DNA of 64,000 nucleotides from assembly GCF_002420705.1 (NCBI RefSeq), contig NZ_DIIM01000016.1, positions 158,527 to 222,526 of the forward strand. The letters are read 5' to 3'. Below are positions 54,290-63,458 of the stretch, in pieces (position 1 is the stretch's first letter; every line of letters begins with the position of its first letter). The notes beneath the pieces were generated by a model. The model saw only the letters and a program-made list of their open reading frames with translations. It was not told the origin of the DNA and did no database searches. The DNA is from Sphingobacterium sp. UBA5670 (GTDB lineage: Bacteria > Bacteroidota > Bacteroidia > Sphingobacteriales > Sphingobacteriaceae). Made by a program: the position numbers and the translations under genes.

Positions 54290-54304
54290 TTAGTCTAATA
54301 GACT
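54290..54304 (+). promoter_or_regulatory. Inverted repeat in the leader of SusC locus 3
   Basis: AGTCTA-A-TAGACT, about 55 bases after the -7 box. The half site TAGACTAA also occurs upstream of SusC locus 1 (37979-37991) and of the porin gene (59348-59359). Confidence 0.35.
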
Positions 54305-54399
54305 CATCATTTTTAGAAAAACATATATTAAAAGATCCTTTTGGCGCTTTTATCTTTTTTAGTTAGATAAACTACTTACTATTAAACAAACATAAACAT

Positions 54400-57300
54400 A
54401 TGAAACACAAACTACTCAGTTTTTTCGTGGGGAGTATGATCCTTTCTTCTGTTGCTTTTGCGCAAGAGAAGAAAGTAAGCGGTCGTGTAACTGGCGCTGA
54501 TGGTAAACCATTAGTCGGTGTGACAATTGCTGTTCAAGGGTCAAACATTGCTACTCAAACAGATGCAAATGGAAAATATTCTTTATCAGTTCCTGTTGGT
54601 AAAGTGATGGTTTTCAGGTATGTCGGTCATTCTGATAAGACTATAATCGTTAAAGATGGACAGTCATTATTCAACGTGTCACTAGAGGATCAGAATACAG
54701 CATTAGATGAGGTTGTCGTAGTCGCTTATGGTACTGCTAAGAAAGAGTCTGTAACAGGATCCGTAACCTCAGTCTCAGCGAAAGATATCGAAAAGAGACC
54801 GGTTACCAATGCATTTGCAGCTTTAGAAGGCTCTGCTGCTGGTATTCAACTGAACAATACTTCTGGTATGCCAGGTGCAGAACCTAGTATACGAATTCGG
54901 GGATTTTCATCACTAAATGGTTCTAACAACCCACTTTATGTCGTGGATGGTGTACCTTTTGGTGGTAATATTTCTGATATTAACCCCAACGATGTGGAAA
55001 GTATTTCAGTGTTAAAAGACGCTTCATCTTCTGCGCTCTATGGAAGTAGGGCTAGTAATGGGGTGATTATTATTACCACCAAGAAAGGAAAGGCTGGCCG
55101 CTCTCAGGTTAATATCTCAACAGATCAAGGTTTCTACTCGAGAGGTATTGCTGAATACGATCGCGTGAATGATAGACAATTTATGGAAGCCATGTGGTTG
55201 GGTTATCGAAATAGCTTATTGACTAACAATTCGGCATCCTATCCAACAGTTGCATCTGCAAATGATGAAGCAACCAAATCTTTAGTGAGCAATTATTTGA
55301 AATTAAATATCTATGATAAGGCTGATGATAAACTATTTGATTCCAATGGAAAGCTTGTTTCTGATGCTCAAATAAAAAGTGGATATGCAGACGATTTGGA
55401 TTGGTTTAAAGAGGTAGATCGCGTGGGACACCGTCAAAATTATAATATTGATGGTACAACAGCAACCGATAAGGCCAAAGTTTTTTATTCCACAGGTTAC
55501 TTGGACGAGAAAGGATATATTAAAAATTCTGGTCTAAAAAGATTTACTGGACGATTAAATGCCGAACTTCAAGCTAAAGATTGGTTCAAATATGGCTTCA
55601 ATTTAGCAGGTTCACATCAGATCTCAAATCAAATTAGTGGTTCTACTGACGATGCAGGTTCATTTGTTAATCCGTATAACTATGCCAGATCGATAGCGCC
55701 AATCTATCCAATTCATTTGCATAACGCAGACGGATCTTATGCATTGGACGAGGCCGGAAAAATACAGTATGATAACGGCGAATCTACAAGATTGCAATAT
55801 GTCGGAAGACATACCATTTGGGAAAATGAATTAAACAGAGACCAAACAGTTCGTAATACAGTAAATGGTAGAGGCTTTCTTGAATTCAAGTTTCTGAAAG
55901 ATTTTACATTGACTTTAAACGGCGATTTAAATCTTCGCAATTCAGAACGTCGTACGTATAATAACGCAATAATAGGTGATGGTGCCGGCCAGGGTAGAGC
56001 GGCTAGGAATATCTATCGCTATAAAAACTATACGGTTCAACAGTTATTGACTTGGAACAAAGATTTTGGCTTACACCATCTGGACTTATTGGCAGGACAT
56101 GAGAATTATTCTGACAACTGGAGTTATCTATATGGCTATAAAACAGATGAAATTTTTGAAGGCCAAACTGATATGGTAAATTTTACCAAAATTACATCGC
56201 TGTATGATTATCAGGAAGATTATCGTGTAGAAAGTTTCTTGTCTCGTGCTCGTTATAATTACGCTGGTAAATATTTTGCAGAGGCGTCGTTTAGAAGAGA
56301 TGGTTCATCTCGATTCAGCCCGGCAAACCGTTGGGGTAATTTCTGGTCTTTAGGCGGTAGCTGGAGCGTATCTAAAGAAGATTTCTTTAAAGATATGCTG
56401 AATACCGTTAATGATTTGAAGGTGCGAGCATCTTACGGTGAAGTAGGTAATGATGAAAGTGCAAGTAAGTATTCTTATTTATCGTTATATGAGTTAAGCC
56501 AAAATGCGAATGCAGGGGCGGTCTTTAAAAACCAAAACCCTTCACCTGATTTAATTTGGGAAACCTCGAGTTCATTCTCTGCGGCAGTAGAAGCCCGATT
56601 ATTTAAACGAGCAAATTTAAGCTTTGAATACTTTAACAAGCAGTCTCAAAACTTGATTTTTGATTTTAATCTACCATTGTCTGCTGGAGCAACTTCATCT
56701 TCGAGTGCAGTTTCAACAGTAACAAGGAATATTGGTTCAATGTCAAATAGGGGCTTCGAGTTAACTTTTGATGTAGACGTTTTGAAAGGTGACGGATGGA
56801 AATGGAATGTTGGTGCGAATGCAACCTGGTTGACGAATAAAATATTATCATTACCTGAGGAGAATAGGGAGAACGGAATTGTAACTGGTAATTTCAAATG
56901 GGTTGAAGGCGGTAGCCGTTATGATTTTTGGTTGTTTAAGTATGCGGGTGTAGATCAGATGACTGGTCGTTCGCTTTACCTGGCAGATACAGAACGTTTT
57001 AATGTGAATGGTTCTGCACCAGGAAAAGCGGAAATCCCTACAGCGGAACTTGTTGAAATTAATGGAAAATACTACGTAACTAATGCTTCTAGCTATGGTC
57101 TAAGGGACTGGTCCGGATCGGTTATTCCTAAAATGAATGGAAGTTTCAACACAAGCTTTGAGTATAAAAACTTTAGCTTCTCTGCTTTGTTTACCTATGC
57201 GATCGGTGGTAAAGTATACGATTCTTCATATGCTGGTTTGATGGCCATGTCCGGTACACCAAGTGCGTTGCATGCGGATATTATGAACTCATGGAACGGT

Positions 57301-57645
57301 ATCCCTGATGGAATGACAGCATCCTCGGCAGATAGATTGGATGTCAATGGCATTCCTGCGATTAACTTTTCTCAAAGTAGTATGAATAATTATGCTACTA
57401 GCGACCGTTTCTTAGTTGACGGATCATATTTGGTTATCAAGAATATAGCGGTGGGTTATAGTTTGCCAAAAACGTTGGTTAGTAAAATAGATTTGTCTTC
57501 CGTGAGAGTTGTTGCTGGAATTGAAAACTTGTCGACAATGACAAAACGTAAAGGAATGAACCCACAACAACAATGGAATGGTACCAGCACAAATGCTTGG
57601 GTTACTCCACGTACAATTTCTTTTGGTGTAAAAATTGGATTATAA
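54400..57645 (+). CDS. SusC/RagA TonB-linked outer-membrane transporter (locus 3)
   Basis: Signal peptide 1-21, regulatory-like domain (VSGRVTGADGKPLVGVTIAVQG), the SusC signature DEVVVVAYGTAKKESVTGSV, plug (NPLYVVDGVPFGG, SALYGSRASNGVIIITTKKGKAG) and a barrel ending PRTISFGVKIGL. This plug is the canonical SusC/RagA type, unlike the other two loci. The susD gene follows after 11 bases. No enzyme gene gives a clue to the substrate. Confidence 0.96.
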   Translation: MKHKLLSFFVGSMILSSVAFAQEKKVSGRVTGADGKPLVGVTIAVQGSNIATQTDANGKYSLSVPVGKVMVFRYVGHSDKTIIVKDGQSLFNVSLEDQNTALDEVVVVAYGTAKKESVTGSVTSVSAKDIEKRPVTNAFAALEGSAAGIQLNNTSGMPGAEPSIRIRGFSSLNGSNNPLYVVDGVPFGGNISDINPNDVESISVLKDASSSALYGSRASNGVIIITTKKGKAGRSQVNISTDQGFYSRGIAEYDRVNDRQFMEAMWLGYRNSLLTNNSASYPTVASANDEATKSLVSNYLKLNIYDKADDKLFDSNGKLVSDAQIKSGYADDLDWFKEVDRVGHRQNYNIDGTTATDKAKVFYSTGYLDEKGYIKNSGLKRFTGRLNAELQAKDWFKYGFNLAGSHQISNQISGSTDDAGSFVNPYNYARSIAPIYPIHLHNADGSYALDEAGKIQYDNGESTRLQYVGRHTIWENELNRDQTVRNTVNGRGFLEFKFLKDFTLTLNGDLNLRNSERRTYNNAIIGDGAGQGRAARNIYRYKNYTVQQLLTWNKDFGLHHLDLLAGHENYSDNWSYLYGYKTDEIFEGQTDMVNFTKITSLYDYQEDYRVESFLSRARYNYAGKYFAEASFRRDGSSRFSPANRWGNFWSLGGSWSVSKEDFFKDMLNTVNDLKVRASYGEVGNDESASKYSYLSLYELSQNANAGAVFKNQNPSPDLIWETSSSFSAAVEARLFKRANLSFEYFNKQSQNLIFDFNLPLSAGATSSSSAVSTVTRNIGSMSNRGFELTFDVDVLKGDGWKWNVGANATWLTNKILSLPEENRENGIVTGNFKWVEGGSRYDFWLFKYAGVDQMTGRSLYLADTERFNVNGSAPGKAEIPTAELVEINGKYYVTNASSYGLRDWSGSVIPKMNGSFNTSFEYKNFSFSALFTYAIGGKVYDSSYAGLMAMSGTPSALHADIMNSWNGIPDGMTASSADRLDVNGIPAINFSQSSMNNYATSDRFLVDGSYLVIKNIAVGYSLPKTLVSKIDLSSVRVVAGIENLSTMTKRKGMNPQQQWNGTSTNAWVTPRTISFGVKIGL

Positions 57646-57656
57646 GAAATCAAACA

Positions 57657-59192
57657 ATGAAAAATAATAAATATATAAAAGTATTGTTAGCAGGAATGAT
57701 TCTTGTTTCTTCTTGCAAAAAAGACTATTTAAATACAAGCCCTACAGATTCCGTTGAGCTTTCTAAAGTATTTGAAACGACAAAAAATGCTGAAGTAGCC
57801 GTTAATGGTTTGGCAAAAATGATGACCCAACAGTATTTAGGTAGCCAAGGATTTAATGGAGAGGGAACAATTAAAATGTATTACGGAAATTATCCTGGAA
57901 ACAATTTTTTTGTGAACTTAAGCGGCTGGGCAGACATTATTAATGCAAATTATAACCAAAACTTAACAAGTATTTATTTGTATTATCCTTGGTTTTATTA
58001 CTACAAGATCATTGGTAACGCAAATCAAATTGTCGAAAATATTGATGCTGCGGAAGGAAACTTGGCCGACAAACAATTTATAAAAGCGCAAGCATTGACT
58101 TACCGTGCTTACAGTTATATGATGCTGGCTCAGATCTATGGCAATAGATGGAGTGATTCAAATAATGGGCAGACAAATGGATTGGTTTTAAGAAAAGATG
58201 TGTCAACTGGAGATATGCCTTTATCTACCTTGGGCCAGACTTATGATTTGATCTATACGGATTTAAACGATGCCATTTCATTGTATGAATCTTCAAAATT
58301 AGTTCGTAATGCAAATAAAAATTACGAAGTAAACAAAGATGTTGCTTATGCGGTTTATGCCCGAGCAGCTTTGAATAAACAGGATTATGTCAATGCTGAA
58401 AAATATGCTGTTTTGGCGCGGGCTAATTATGAACTGATGAATAATGCAGAGTATAAAAGTGGCTTTGCAAATCCAAATAGAGAGTGGATTTGGAGTAGCT
58501 ACGGTGCGTCTGATGAAACGTTATACTTCTATTCATTTCAATCGTATATTGCTTATAATTCGTCAGCAAGTGCTGTTAGAACGACGCCTAAATGTATCAG
58601 TAGAGAATTGTTCGATAAAATTCCTTCAACAGATATTAGAAGAGATCTTTTCTTAGATCCAAAAGGCGAAGCGTACACCGCAGCTACGGGATTGGCCGGA
58701 GCGACGATGAAGGCTAGGGCTTTTGCTACCTTTCCAGATTTACAGTCTAATGCAGTGCCTTACGCTTACATGAACTTTAAGTTTAAAGCGAATGATCTAC
58801 CGGGTGTTGGAAACTTAAATCACTTTAGGGCTTCTGAGATGTATCTTATTGAAGCTGAAGCTAAATTTTTCCAAAATAAAGCGGCAAGCGAAGTTCAAGG
58901 TGTTCTTAACGCATTAAACGCAACTTCAGGAAGAGATGTGAAATATGTTTGTACAAAAACAGGGACAGATCTACTTAATGAAATTAAACTTTATCGCGCG
59001 GTTGAACTATGGGGCGAAGGATTCGATTGGTTTGATATGAAACGTTGGGGAGATACTATTGTGAGAAGAAATAACGCAAACGGCGGTAATTTCCTTACAT
59101 CTTTAGCTGTTACAATTAATCCTCAAGATAAAAACAAGTGGACTTGGTCTATCCCGCTTCGCGAAAGCGATTATAATAAGGGATTGGAATAA
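57657..59192 (+). CDS. RagB/SusD-family lipoprotein (locus 3)
   Basis: I chose the ATG at 57657, because the frame upstream of it runs through the end of susC. The lipoprotein signal then ends LVSSC (Cys20), followed by KKDYLNTSPTDSVELSKVF. The canonical RagB/SusD layout is visible: SusD-like_3 N-terminal half (AQALTYRAYSYMMLAQIYGNRW) and the C-terminal domain with MYLIEAEAKFFQNKA and ELWGEGFDWFDMKRWG. 511 residues. It should act with the locus 3 SusC. Confidence 0.94.
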   Translation: MKNNKYIKVLLAGMILVSSCKKDYLNTSPTDSVELSKVFETTKNAEVAVNGLAKMMTQQYLGSQGFNGEGTIKMYYGNYPGNNFFVNLSGWADIINANYNQNLTSIYLYYPWFYYYKIIGNANQIVENIDAAEGNLADKQFIKAQALTYRAYSYMMLAQIYGNRWSDSNNGQTNGLVLRKDVSTGDMPLSTLGQTYDLIYTDLNDAISLYESSKLVRNANKNYEVNKDVAYAVYARAALNKQDYVNAEKYAVLARANYELMNNAEYKSGFANPNREWIWSSYGASDETLYFYSFQSYIAYNSSASAVRTTPKCISRELFDKIPSTDIRRDLFLDPKGEAYTAATGLAGATMKARAFATFPDLQSNAVPYAYMNFKFKANDLPGVGNLNHFRASEMYLIEAEAKFFQNKAASEVQGVLNALNATSGRDVKYVCTKTGTDLLNEIKLYRAVELWGEGFDWFDMKRWGDTIVRRNNANGGNFLTSLAVTINPQDKNKWTWSIPLRESDYNKGLE

Positions 59193-59494
59193 TTCTAAGT
59201 ATAAAATCAATAGGATAAAATGGCCGGTACAATCTGTATCGGCCATTTTGTTTTTGTGATATTTCCATTGCAAATCATGTGGAGTGTGTTTGTTTAATCT
59301 ATAGCCTTTAAGATATATTACCAAATCATTAATTTTATGTATATAAATTAATAGACTAACAATTTATTAATATTAACTTAATATTGAGAATCTATTTTTA
59401 CGCCATTGAAAAGATGATGAGATAGAAGAAGGAAAAATGATTCTACTAATATCGTGTCATCACAAGCGAAAAAGATAATTTATTCAAAATTCTC
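59193..59494. other. Intergenic region between SusCD locus 3 and the porin gene
   Basis: Holds the terminator at 59217-59255 and a TAGACTAA half site at 59348-59359. No clear TAnnTTTG box for the porin gene. Confidence 0.5.
59217..59255 (+). terminator. Terminator of SusCD locus 3
   Basis: A ten-pair stem AAAATGGCCG/CGGCCATTTT around a 13-base loop, then GTTTTTG. Confidence 0.9.
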
Positions 59495-60730
59495 ATGAAA
59501 AAAGCACTTTTACTCTTAGCTCTGATAAGTCCTGTTGCAGCGATTGCGCAAAATAATAATGCGCCTTCCAGCTACGATCCACATGATATCAAAATTACGG
59601 GGTACCTTCAGACACAGTTTCAAAAAGCACAGTCGCCAGGAATTACTTCTTTTTCGGGCGGTGATTTTTCAAAGAATTCGGATAACAGATTTATGATCCG
59701 TAGGGGGCGCCTTAAGATTGACCGTGTAGATACCTATTCCAGTATTGTCTTTCAACTGGATGCAACGCAGGACGGAGTACAACTTATGGATGCGTTTATT
59801 CAATTACGTCATCCAAGCCAAAAGGGGCTCAGTTTAACAGCCGGGCTCTTTAATAGGCCTTTTGGATATTCTATTGTGTATTCATCAGGCTATCGTGATT
59901 TCCCGGAAAGAGCACGTGTATTCCAAACGCTGATGCCACGCGAACGTGATCTGGGAGGGATGGTAAGTTACCACCCTGGCGGTAAAGTGAAGTTCTTAAA
60001 CTTAGACTTGGCGCTTGTGAATGGTAGTGGGCATTCCGCTAAAGACTATGATTCAAAAAAAGATCTAATCGGTAATCTCGCTTTTAAATTTGATAGCCTC
60101 GCCGATAAAAAACTTCATTTGGGATTTGGTGGCTCATTTTATAAAGGTTCGGTACGTAATGATACGAAAACCTTTTATACACCCAATAGCAATGGGTATA
60201 CAGCACATACCAGTGATGAGAATGAAGGTAAGGCAATTGGCCGAAATTATTATGGAGCAAACTTACAGGTCGAGTTTGATAATAGCTTCGGGACATCCAG
60301 TTTCAAAACAGAATATGTCGCAGGAGACCAGCCTGGGGTTGCCGGCGGTGTCGATATTAAAGGACCATATGCCAGTAGAAGTTTCACAACGCAACCTACC
60401 ACAGATCTCTATCAGCGGAAATTTAGCGGATATTATCTTTGGTTTACGCAAGAGATTGCGAAGACTGGTATAACTGCGCTGTTAGCGTATGATGTCTATG
60501 ATCCCAATACGAAAGCAAGTGGCATGACGATTGGCATGTCTGATAATTTTACGGCCGATGGTGATGTTAAGTTCAGTACATTGGGTTATGGTCTTGCATA
60601 TCAGGTCAATAATAGGATAAAACTGACCGTATATAATGAACATGTAACAAATGAAAAGACAAGTTTACCAAACTTTTCGGCGGATCTGAAAGATAATGTT
60701 TTCACAACAAGACTGCTTTATCGTTGGTAA
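59495..60730 (+). CDS. Phosphate-selective porin O/P-family outer-membrane protein
   Basis: A signal peptide (1-18, AAIAQ) and a 16-strand-type porin barrel. RFMIRRGRLKIDRVDTYSSIVFQLDATQDGVQLMDAFIQLRHP near residues 65-110 and LTAGLFNRPFGYSIVYSSGYRDFPER are the usual OprO/OprP-like landmarks. The protein ends FTTRLLYRW. The family conducts anions such as phosphate or polyphosphate, though in Bacteroidota the specificity is mostly untested. No Pho genes are adjacent. It is a single gene, convergent with the crp-purA operon. Confidence 0.88.
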   Translation: MKKALLLLALISPVAAIAQNNNAPSSYDPHDIKITGYLQTQFQKAQSPGITSFSGGDFSKNSDNRFMIRRGRLKIDRVDTYSSIVFQLDATQDGVQLMDAFIQLRHPSQKGLSLTAGLFNRPFGYSIVYSSGYRDFPERARVFQTLMPRERDLGGMVSYHPGGKVKFLNLDLALVNGSGHSAKDYDSKKDLIGNLAFKFDSLADKKLHLGFGGSFYKGSVRNDTKTFYTPNSNGYTAHTSDENEGKAIGRNYYGANLQVEFDNSFGTSSFKTEYVAGDQPGVAGGVDIKGPYASRSFTTQPTTDLYQRKFSGYYLWFTQEIAKTGITALLAYDVYDPNTKASGMTIGMSDNFTADGDVKFSTLGYGLAYQVNNRIKLTVYNEHVTNEKTSLPNFSADLKDNVFTTRLLYRW

Positions 60731-60843
60731 ATCGGATTTGGACCATTATTTTTTCAGAATGGACAGAGTTGAGTGGAAGAACAGGCATTTAGTTTGACTA
60801 ATGCATAAGTTTTTTGCGATTTGATTTAGATAACGCTCAACAC

Positions 60844-61410
60844 TTAGATGTTTTTTCGAATACGGCTCAGTGAAGATGCGGTGATACCTAAATAGGAGGC
60901 TAACATCGCTAAAGGAACGCGATTGGCCAAGCCGGGATAGAGTTTCAAGAAGAGCAGATACCGTTCTTTGGCGTCGAGGTTCAACATGGTATTCGCGGTT
61001 TTTAGTTTGCTTTCAACAACAAAACCATAAAGTTTGGCCATCAACAGTGGCCAAACTTTAATTTCTTTTTCCAGCAGGGCGAAGTTATCAAAGTCCAAAC
61101 TCCAGATTTCAGTGTCTGTCAGGGACTCTATATAGTCATTCGAAGGTGTTCGATCCAAGAAGCTCTGAAGATCGCCAATAAAACGACCTTCATAGATAAA
61201 ATAACGTGTAAAATCGTCGCCTTTACTATTGTAATAAAGCGAACGGAATACCCCCGATTCCACAAAAGCAATGCTATTGTTTACTTTACCGCAGGCGACA
61301 AAATAGCTTGCCTTTGGAATGCTTTTTTTTTCAAATGCCTGTCGGATGAGATTCTCTTCCCGCAGATCGAGCTGTCCAAATTTTCGGATGTATTCCAGCA
61401 ATTGCTCCAT
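60844..61410 (-). CDS. Crp/Fnr-family transcriptional regulator
   Basis: 188 residues. A cyclic-nucleotide-binding-type beta-roll (about 20-115, with YFVACGKVNNSIAFVESGVFRSLYYNSKGDDFTRYFIYEGRFIGD) precedes a long dimer helix and a C-terminal helix-turn-helix (PLAMLASYLGITASSLSRIRK). No Fnr-type cysteines are present, so it is not an Fe-S sensor of the classic kind; the effector is unknown. It follows the purA-like gene by 12 bases and is surely co-transcribed with it. Confidence 0.9.
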   Translation of the reverse strand: MEQLLEYIRKFGQLDLREENLIRQAFEKKSIPKASYFVACGKVNNSIAFVESGVFRSLYYNSKGDDFTRYFIYEGRFIGDLQSFLDRTPSNDYIESLTDTEIWSLDFDNFALLEKEIKVWPLLMAKLYGFVVESKLKTANTMLNLDAKERYLLFLKLYPGLANRVPLAMLASYLGITASSLSRIRKNI

Positions 61411-61422
61411 TTTACTTTTATA

Positions 61423-62697
61423 TTATATAGCTAAGTTAATCAATTCTTCCCGTTGAGGGCCTGTTGAAAGGTACTTTATGGGAACCTCTAGTTCTGCTTC
61501 GAGAAACGTGATGAATGTTGCTAAGGCTTCTGGAAGATTTTTTGCCTGACTCACATTCGTCAGCACTGTATTCCATCCGCTCAAATATTTCCAGACAGGC
61601 TTAATTTCTTGATCCCTGGATGCAGGCAATGCTAAAGCAATCTTCTCACCCTTTGTTTCGTAATGGGTACAAATAGGAATCTCGGTCATTGCATTTAGAA
61701 TGTCCGCTTTAGTCAATACAAGATGAGTAACTCCATTCAACATGATGGCATATTTCAATGCAGGCAGATCGAGCCAGCCTATGCGACGAGGACGTTTGGT
61801 ATTGGAACCAAATTCGCCTCCTTTTTCACGCAAATCGCTGGCAGTTTGGCCTGTTATCTCTGTTGGGAAGACGCCGTGACCCACGCGGGTGCAATAGGCT
61901 TTTGTCACGCCGTATATTTTATCCACAAGCTTCGGTGATATGCCTAGACTCACGCAGGCTGCGGAGGCAAGGGTGTTGGAAGAGGTAACATAGGGATAAC
62001 TACCATGATCGATGTCGAGTAATGTTGCCTGAGCTCCTTCCGCCAATACTTTTTGCCCATTTCGAAGCGCTTTATTCAGAAAGATTTCAGTGTCTGTAAT
62101 CTGTATCTTTTTGAGGAAAATACATCCTAGCATAAAATTGTGATAAAGCTCTTCTAAGGCTGGCATTTCCTGTCCCAAATGCTGCAGTTCATTGTATTGA
62201 CGATTTAAAATTTGATATACGTCATCCTTAAAATTGTCGGAATATATATCCTCCACGCGTAGATTCTGTCGTCTTATTTTATCGGAATAACTCGGGGCAA
62301 TGCCATTCTTGGTCGTTCCTATCGTCCGATATAGTGCAGACTCTTCCATATAGATATCCCAATACCGGTGAGTGGGTAATACAAGATGTGCTTTTTGGGA
62401 TATCAAAATTCTATTTACGAGATCTTGTTCCGGGATAATTTGCGCTAGTTCTTCAATTTCTGTTTTCAGGGACAGGGGATCAATGACTACGCCGGTACCA
62501 ATGATGTTTTTGATGTGGGGAGAAAAAATCCCCGAAGGAAGCAGTTTTAGGGTAATCTTTTTGTCTTGATAATAGATACTATGTCCGGCATTTGCTCCAC
62601 CGTTGAATCGCGCGATAATGTCATAGTCGCGCCCGATCAGATCGATAAATTTTCCTTTGCCCTCATCTCCCCATTGGAGCCCAATTAAAATGTCCAT
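61423..62697 (-). CDS. purA: Adenylosuccinate synthetase (divergent PurA)
   Basis: Joins IMP and aspartate with GTP in AMP synthesis. The P-loop-like WGDEGKGK (residues 9-16) holds the catalytic Asp11, and NAGHS holds His39. IGTTKNGIAPSYSDKIRRQNLRV corresponds to the IMP-binding loop, but the usual GRG or LRG is KNG and the preceding segment differs from typical Bacteroidota PurA. KRPRRIGWLDLPAL and LSTGPQREE match the aspartate and GTP regions. The catalytic Asp argues against PurZ, which has Ser there. Being in an operon with a Crp-type regulator, it may be a second copy rather than the housekeeping enzyme; that needs the whole genome. Confidence 0.88.
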   Translation of the reverse strand: MDILIGLQWGDEGKGKFIDLIGRDYDIIARFNGGANAGHSIYYQDKKITLKLLPSGIFSPHIKNIIGTGVVIDPLSLKTEIEELAQIIPEQDLVNRILISQKAHLVLPTHRYWDIYMEESALYRTIGTTKNGIAPSYSDKIRRQNLRVEDIYSDNFKDDVYQILNRQYNELQHLGQEMPALEELYHNFMLGCIFLKKIQITDTEIFLNKALRNGQKVLAEGAQATLLDIDHGSYPYVTSSNTLASAACVSLGISPKLVDKIYGVTKAYCTRVGHGVFPTEITGQTASDLREKGGEFGSNTKRPRRIGWLDLPALKYAIMLNGVTHLVLTKADILNAMTEIPICTHYETKGEKIALALPASRDQEIKPVWKYLSGWNTVLTNVSQAKNLPEALATFITFLEAELEVPIKYLSTGPQREELINLAI

Positions 62698-62722
62698 ATT
62701 GCTTTTGTCTTGAATTTATATC

Positions 62723-62752
62723 CAAAGCTAGGGTTTGAGAAGTTGGGGGCAA
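62723..62752 (-). promoter_or_regulatory. Promoter of the purA-crp operon
   Basis: Minus strand TTG (62750-62752), a 19-base spacer and TAGCTTTG (62723-62730). Confidence 0.75.
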
Positions 62753-62818
62753 TTGTCATTTGGCAAAAAGTGAAGCTTGATATTTTTGTGAAGTACCCTT
62801 GAGGCATATCGATTGAGT

Positions 62819-63400
62819 TTAAGCTTGTTTGTGTCCCAGCTGTTTTACTTTTTGTAGCCACTTATCTCGTTTAATAGGATCTGAGGTTTTGATAATGCCG
62901 ATATAAGTAACTTTCACTGGCGATATTCCACAAAATAGCAGTGTCGATCTCTTTAGTTGGTTAACGCTGGGTTTACCGTAAACCAGTGTATAATACCAAC
63001 TGGGTTGATCGAGTGTTGTAATGATCCGGGCAGATTTTCCCTTCAGTAATTTATCCCAAAGAAGAGAATTTTCCCGATATTGAAAAGCAAACCCCGGTAA
63101 AAAAAGTCTATCGATAAAGCCTTTCATTAGTGCAGGAAGTCCACCCCACCAAACAGGATGTACCCAAACTAAATGATCGGCCCACTTTATGTCTTCCCAG
63201 GCAAGAAGTAGATCGGGTTCGAGTTCTGTCCTTTTACGATAACCAAATTGAAGGTTAGGGTTGAACTTGAGATCGATGATATGAATTGTCCGCACCTCAG
63301 CTCCGGAGGCTATTGCGCCTTCTTGATAAGCATTTGCAACCCCAAAATTGAAGGATTCCCGATTCGGGTGGCCGTTGATGATAAGTATTTTTTTCTGCAT
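62819..63400 (-). CDS. NAD(P)H-dependent flavodoxin-fold oxidoreductase
   Basis: 193 residues with the quinone-reductase fold. ILIINGHPNRESFNFGVANAY forms the FMN phosphate loop. WADHLVWVHPVWWGGLPALMKGFIDRLFLPGFAF is the family hallmark, close to KefF, MdaB and eukaryotic NQO1. It probably reduces quinones or other electrophiles by two electrons with NAD(P)H. It lies 58 bases after a Crp/Fnr regulator gene on the same strand, which may control it. A -7 box (63418-63425) suggests its own promoter as well. Confidence 0.9.
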   Translation of the reverse strand: MQKKILIINGHPNRESFNFGVANAYQEGAIASGAEVRTIHIIDLKFNPNLQFGYRKRTELEPDLLLAWEDIKWADHLVWVHPVWWGGLPALMKGFIDRLFLPGFAFQYRENSLLWDKLLKGKSARIITTLDQPSWYYTLVYGKPSVNQLKRSTLLFCGISPVKVTYIGIIKTSDPIKRDKWLQKVKQLGHKQA

Positions 63401-63417
63401 GATGTTGTTTTACATCA

Positions 63418-63425
63418 CAAAAATA
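63418..63425 (-). promoter_or_regulatory. -7 box upstream of the oxidoreductase gene
   Basis: TATTTTTG on the minus strand; no TTG at the right spacing. Confidence 0.4.
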
Positions 63426-63458
63426 GAATAGGCCAACCTCCTTTTACAGGACAAATGT

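Larger units (their letters stand above)
53923..54399. other. Upstream region of the third SusCD locus
   Basis: T-rich DNA with the promoter at 54210-54239, the inverted repeat around 54290-54304 and a leader of about 154 bases. The 91-codon plus-strand frame at 53886 is low-complexity and not credible as a gene. Confidence 0.55.

Noticed and set aside
61423..62697. PurZ (2-aminoadenine pathway) as the identity of the PurA-like gene
   Set aside because: The catalytic Asp in WGDEGKGK is kept, whereas PurZ has Ser there, and no phage or PurZ-partner genes are nearby.
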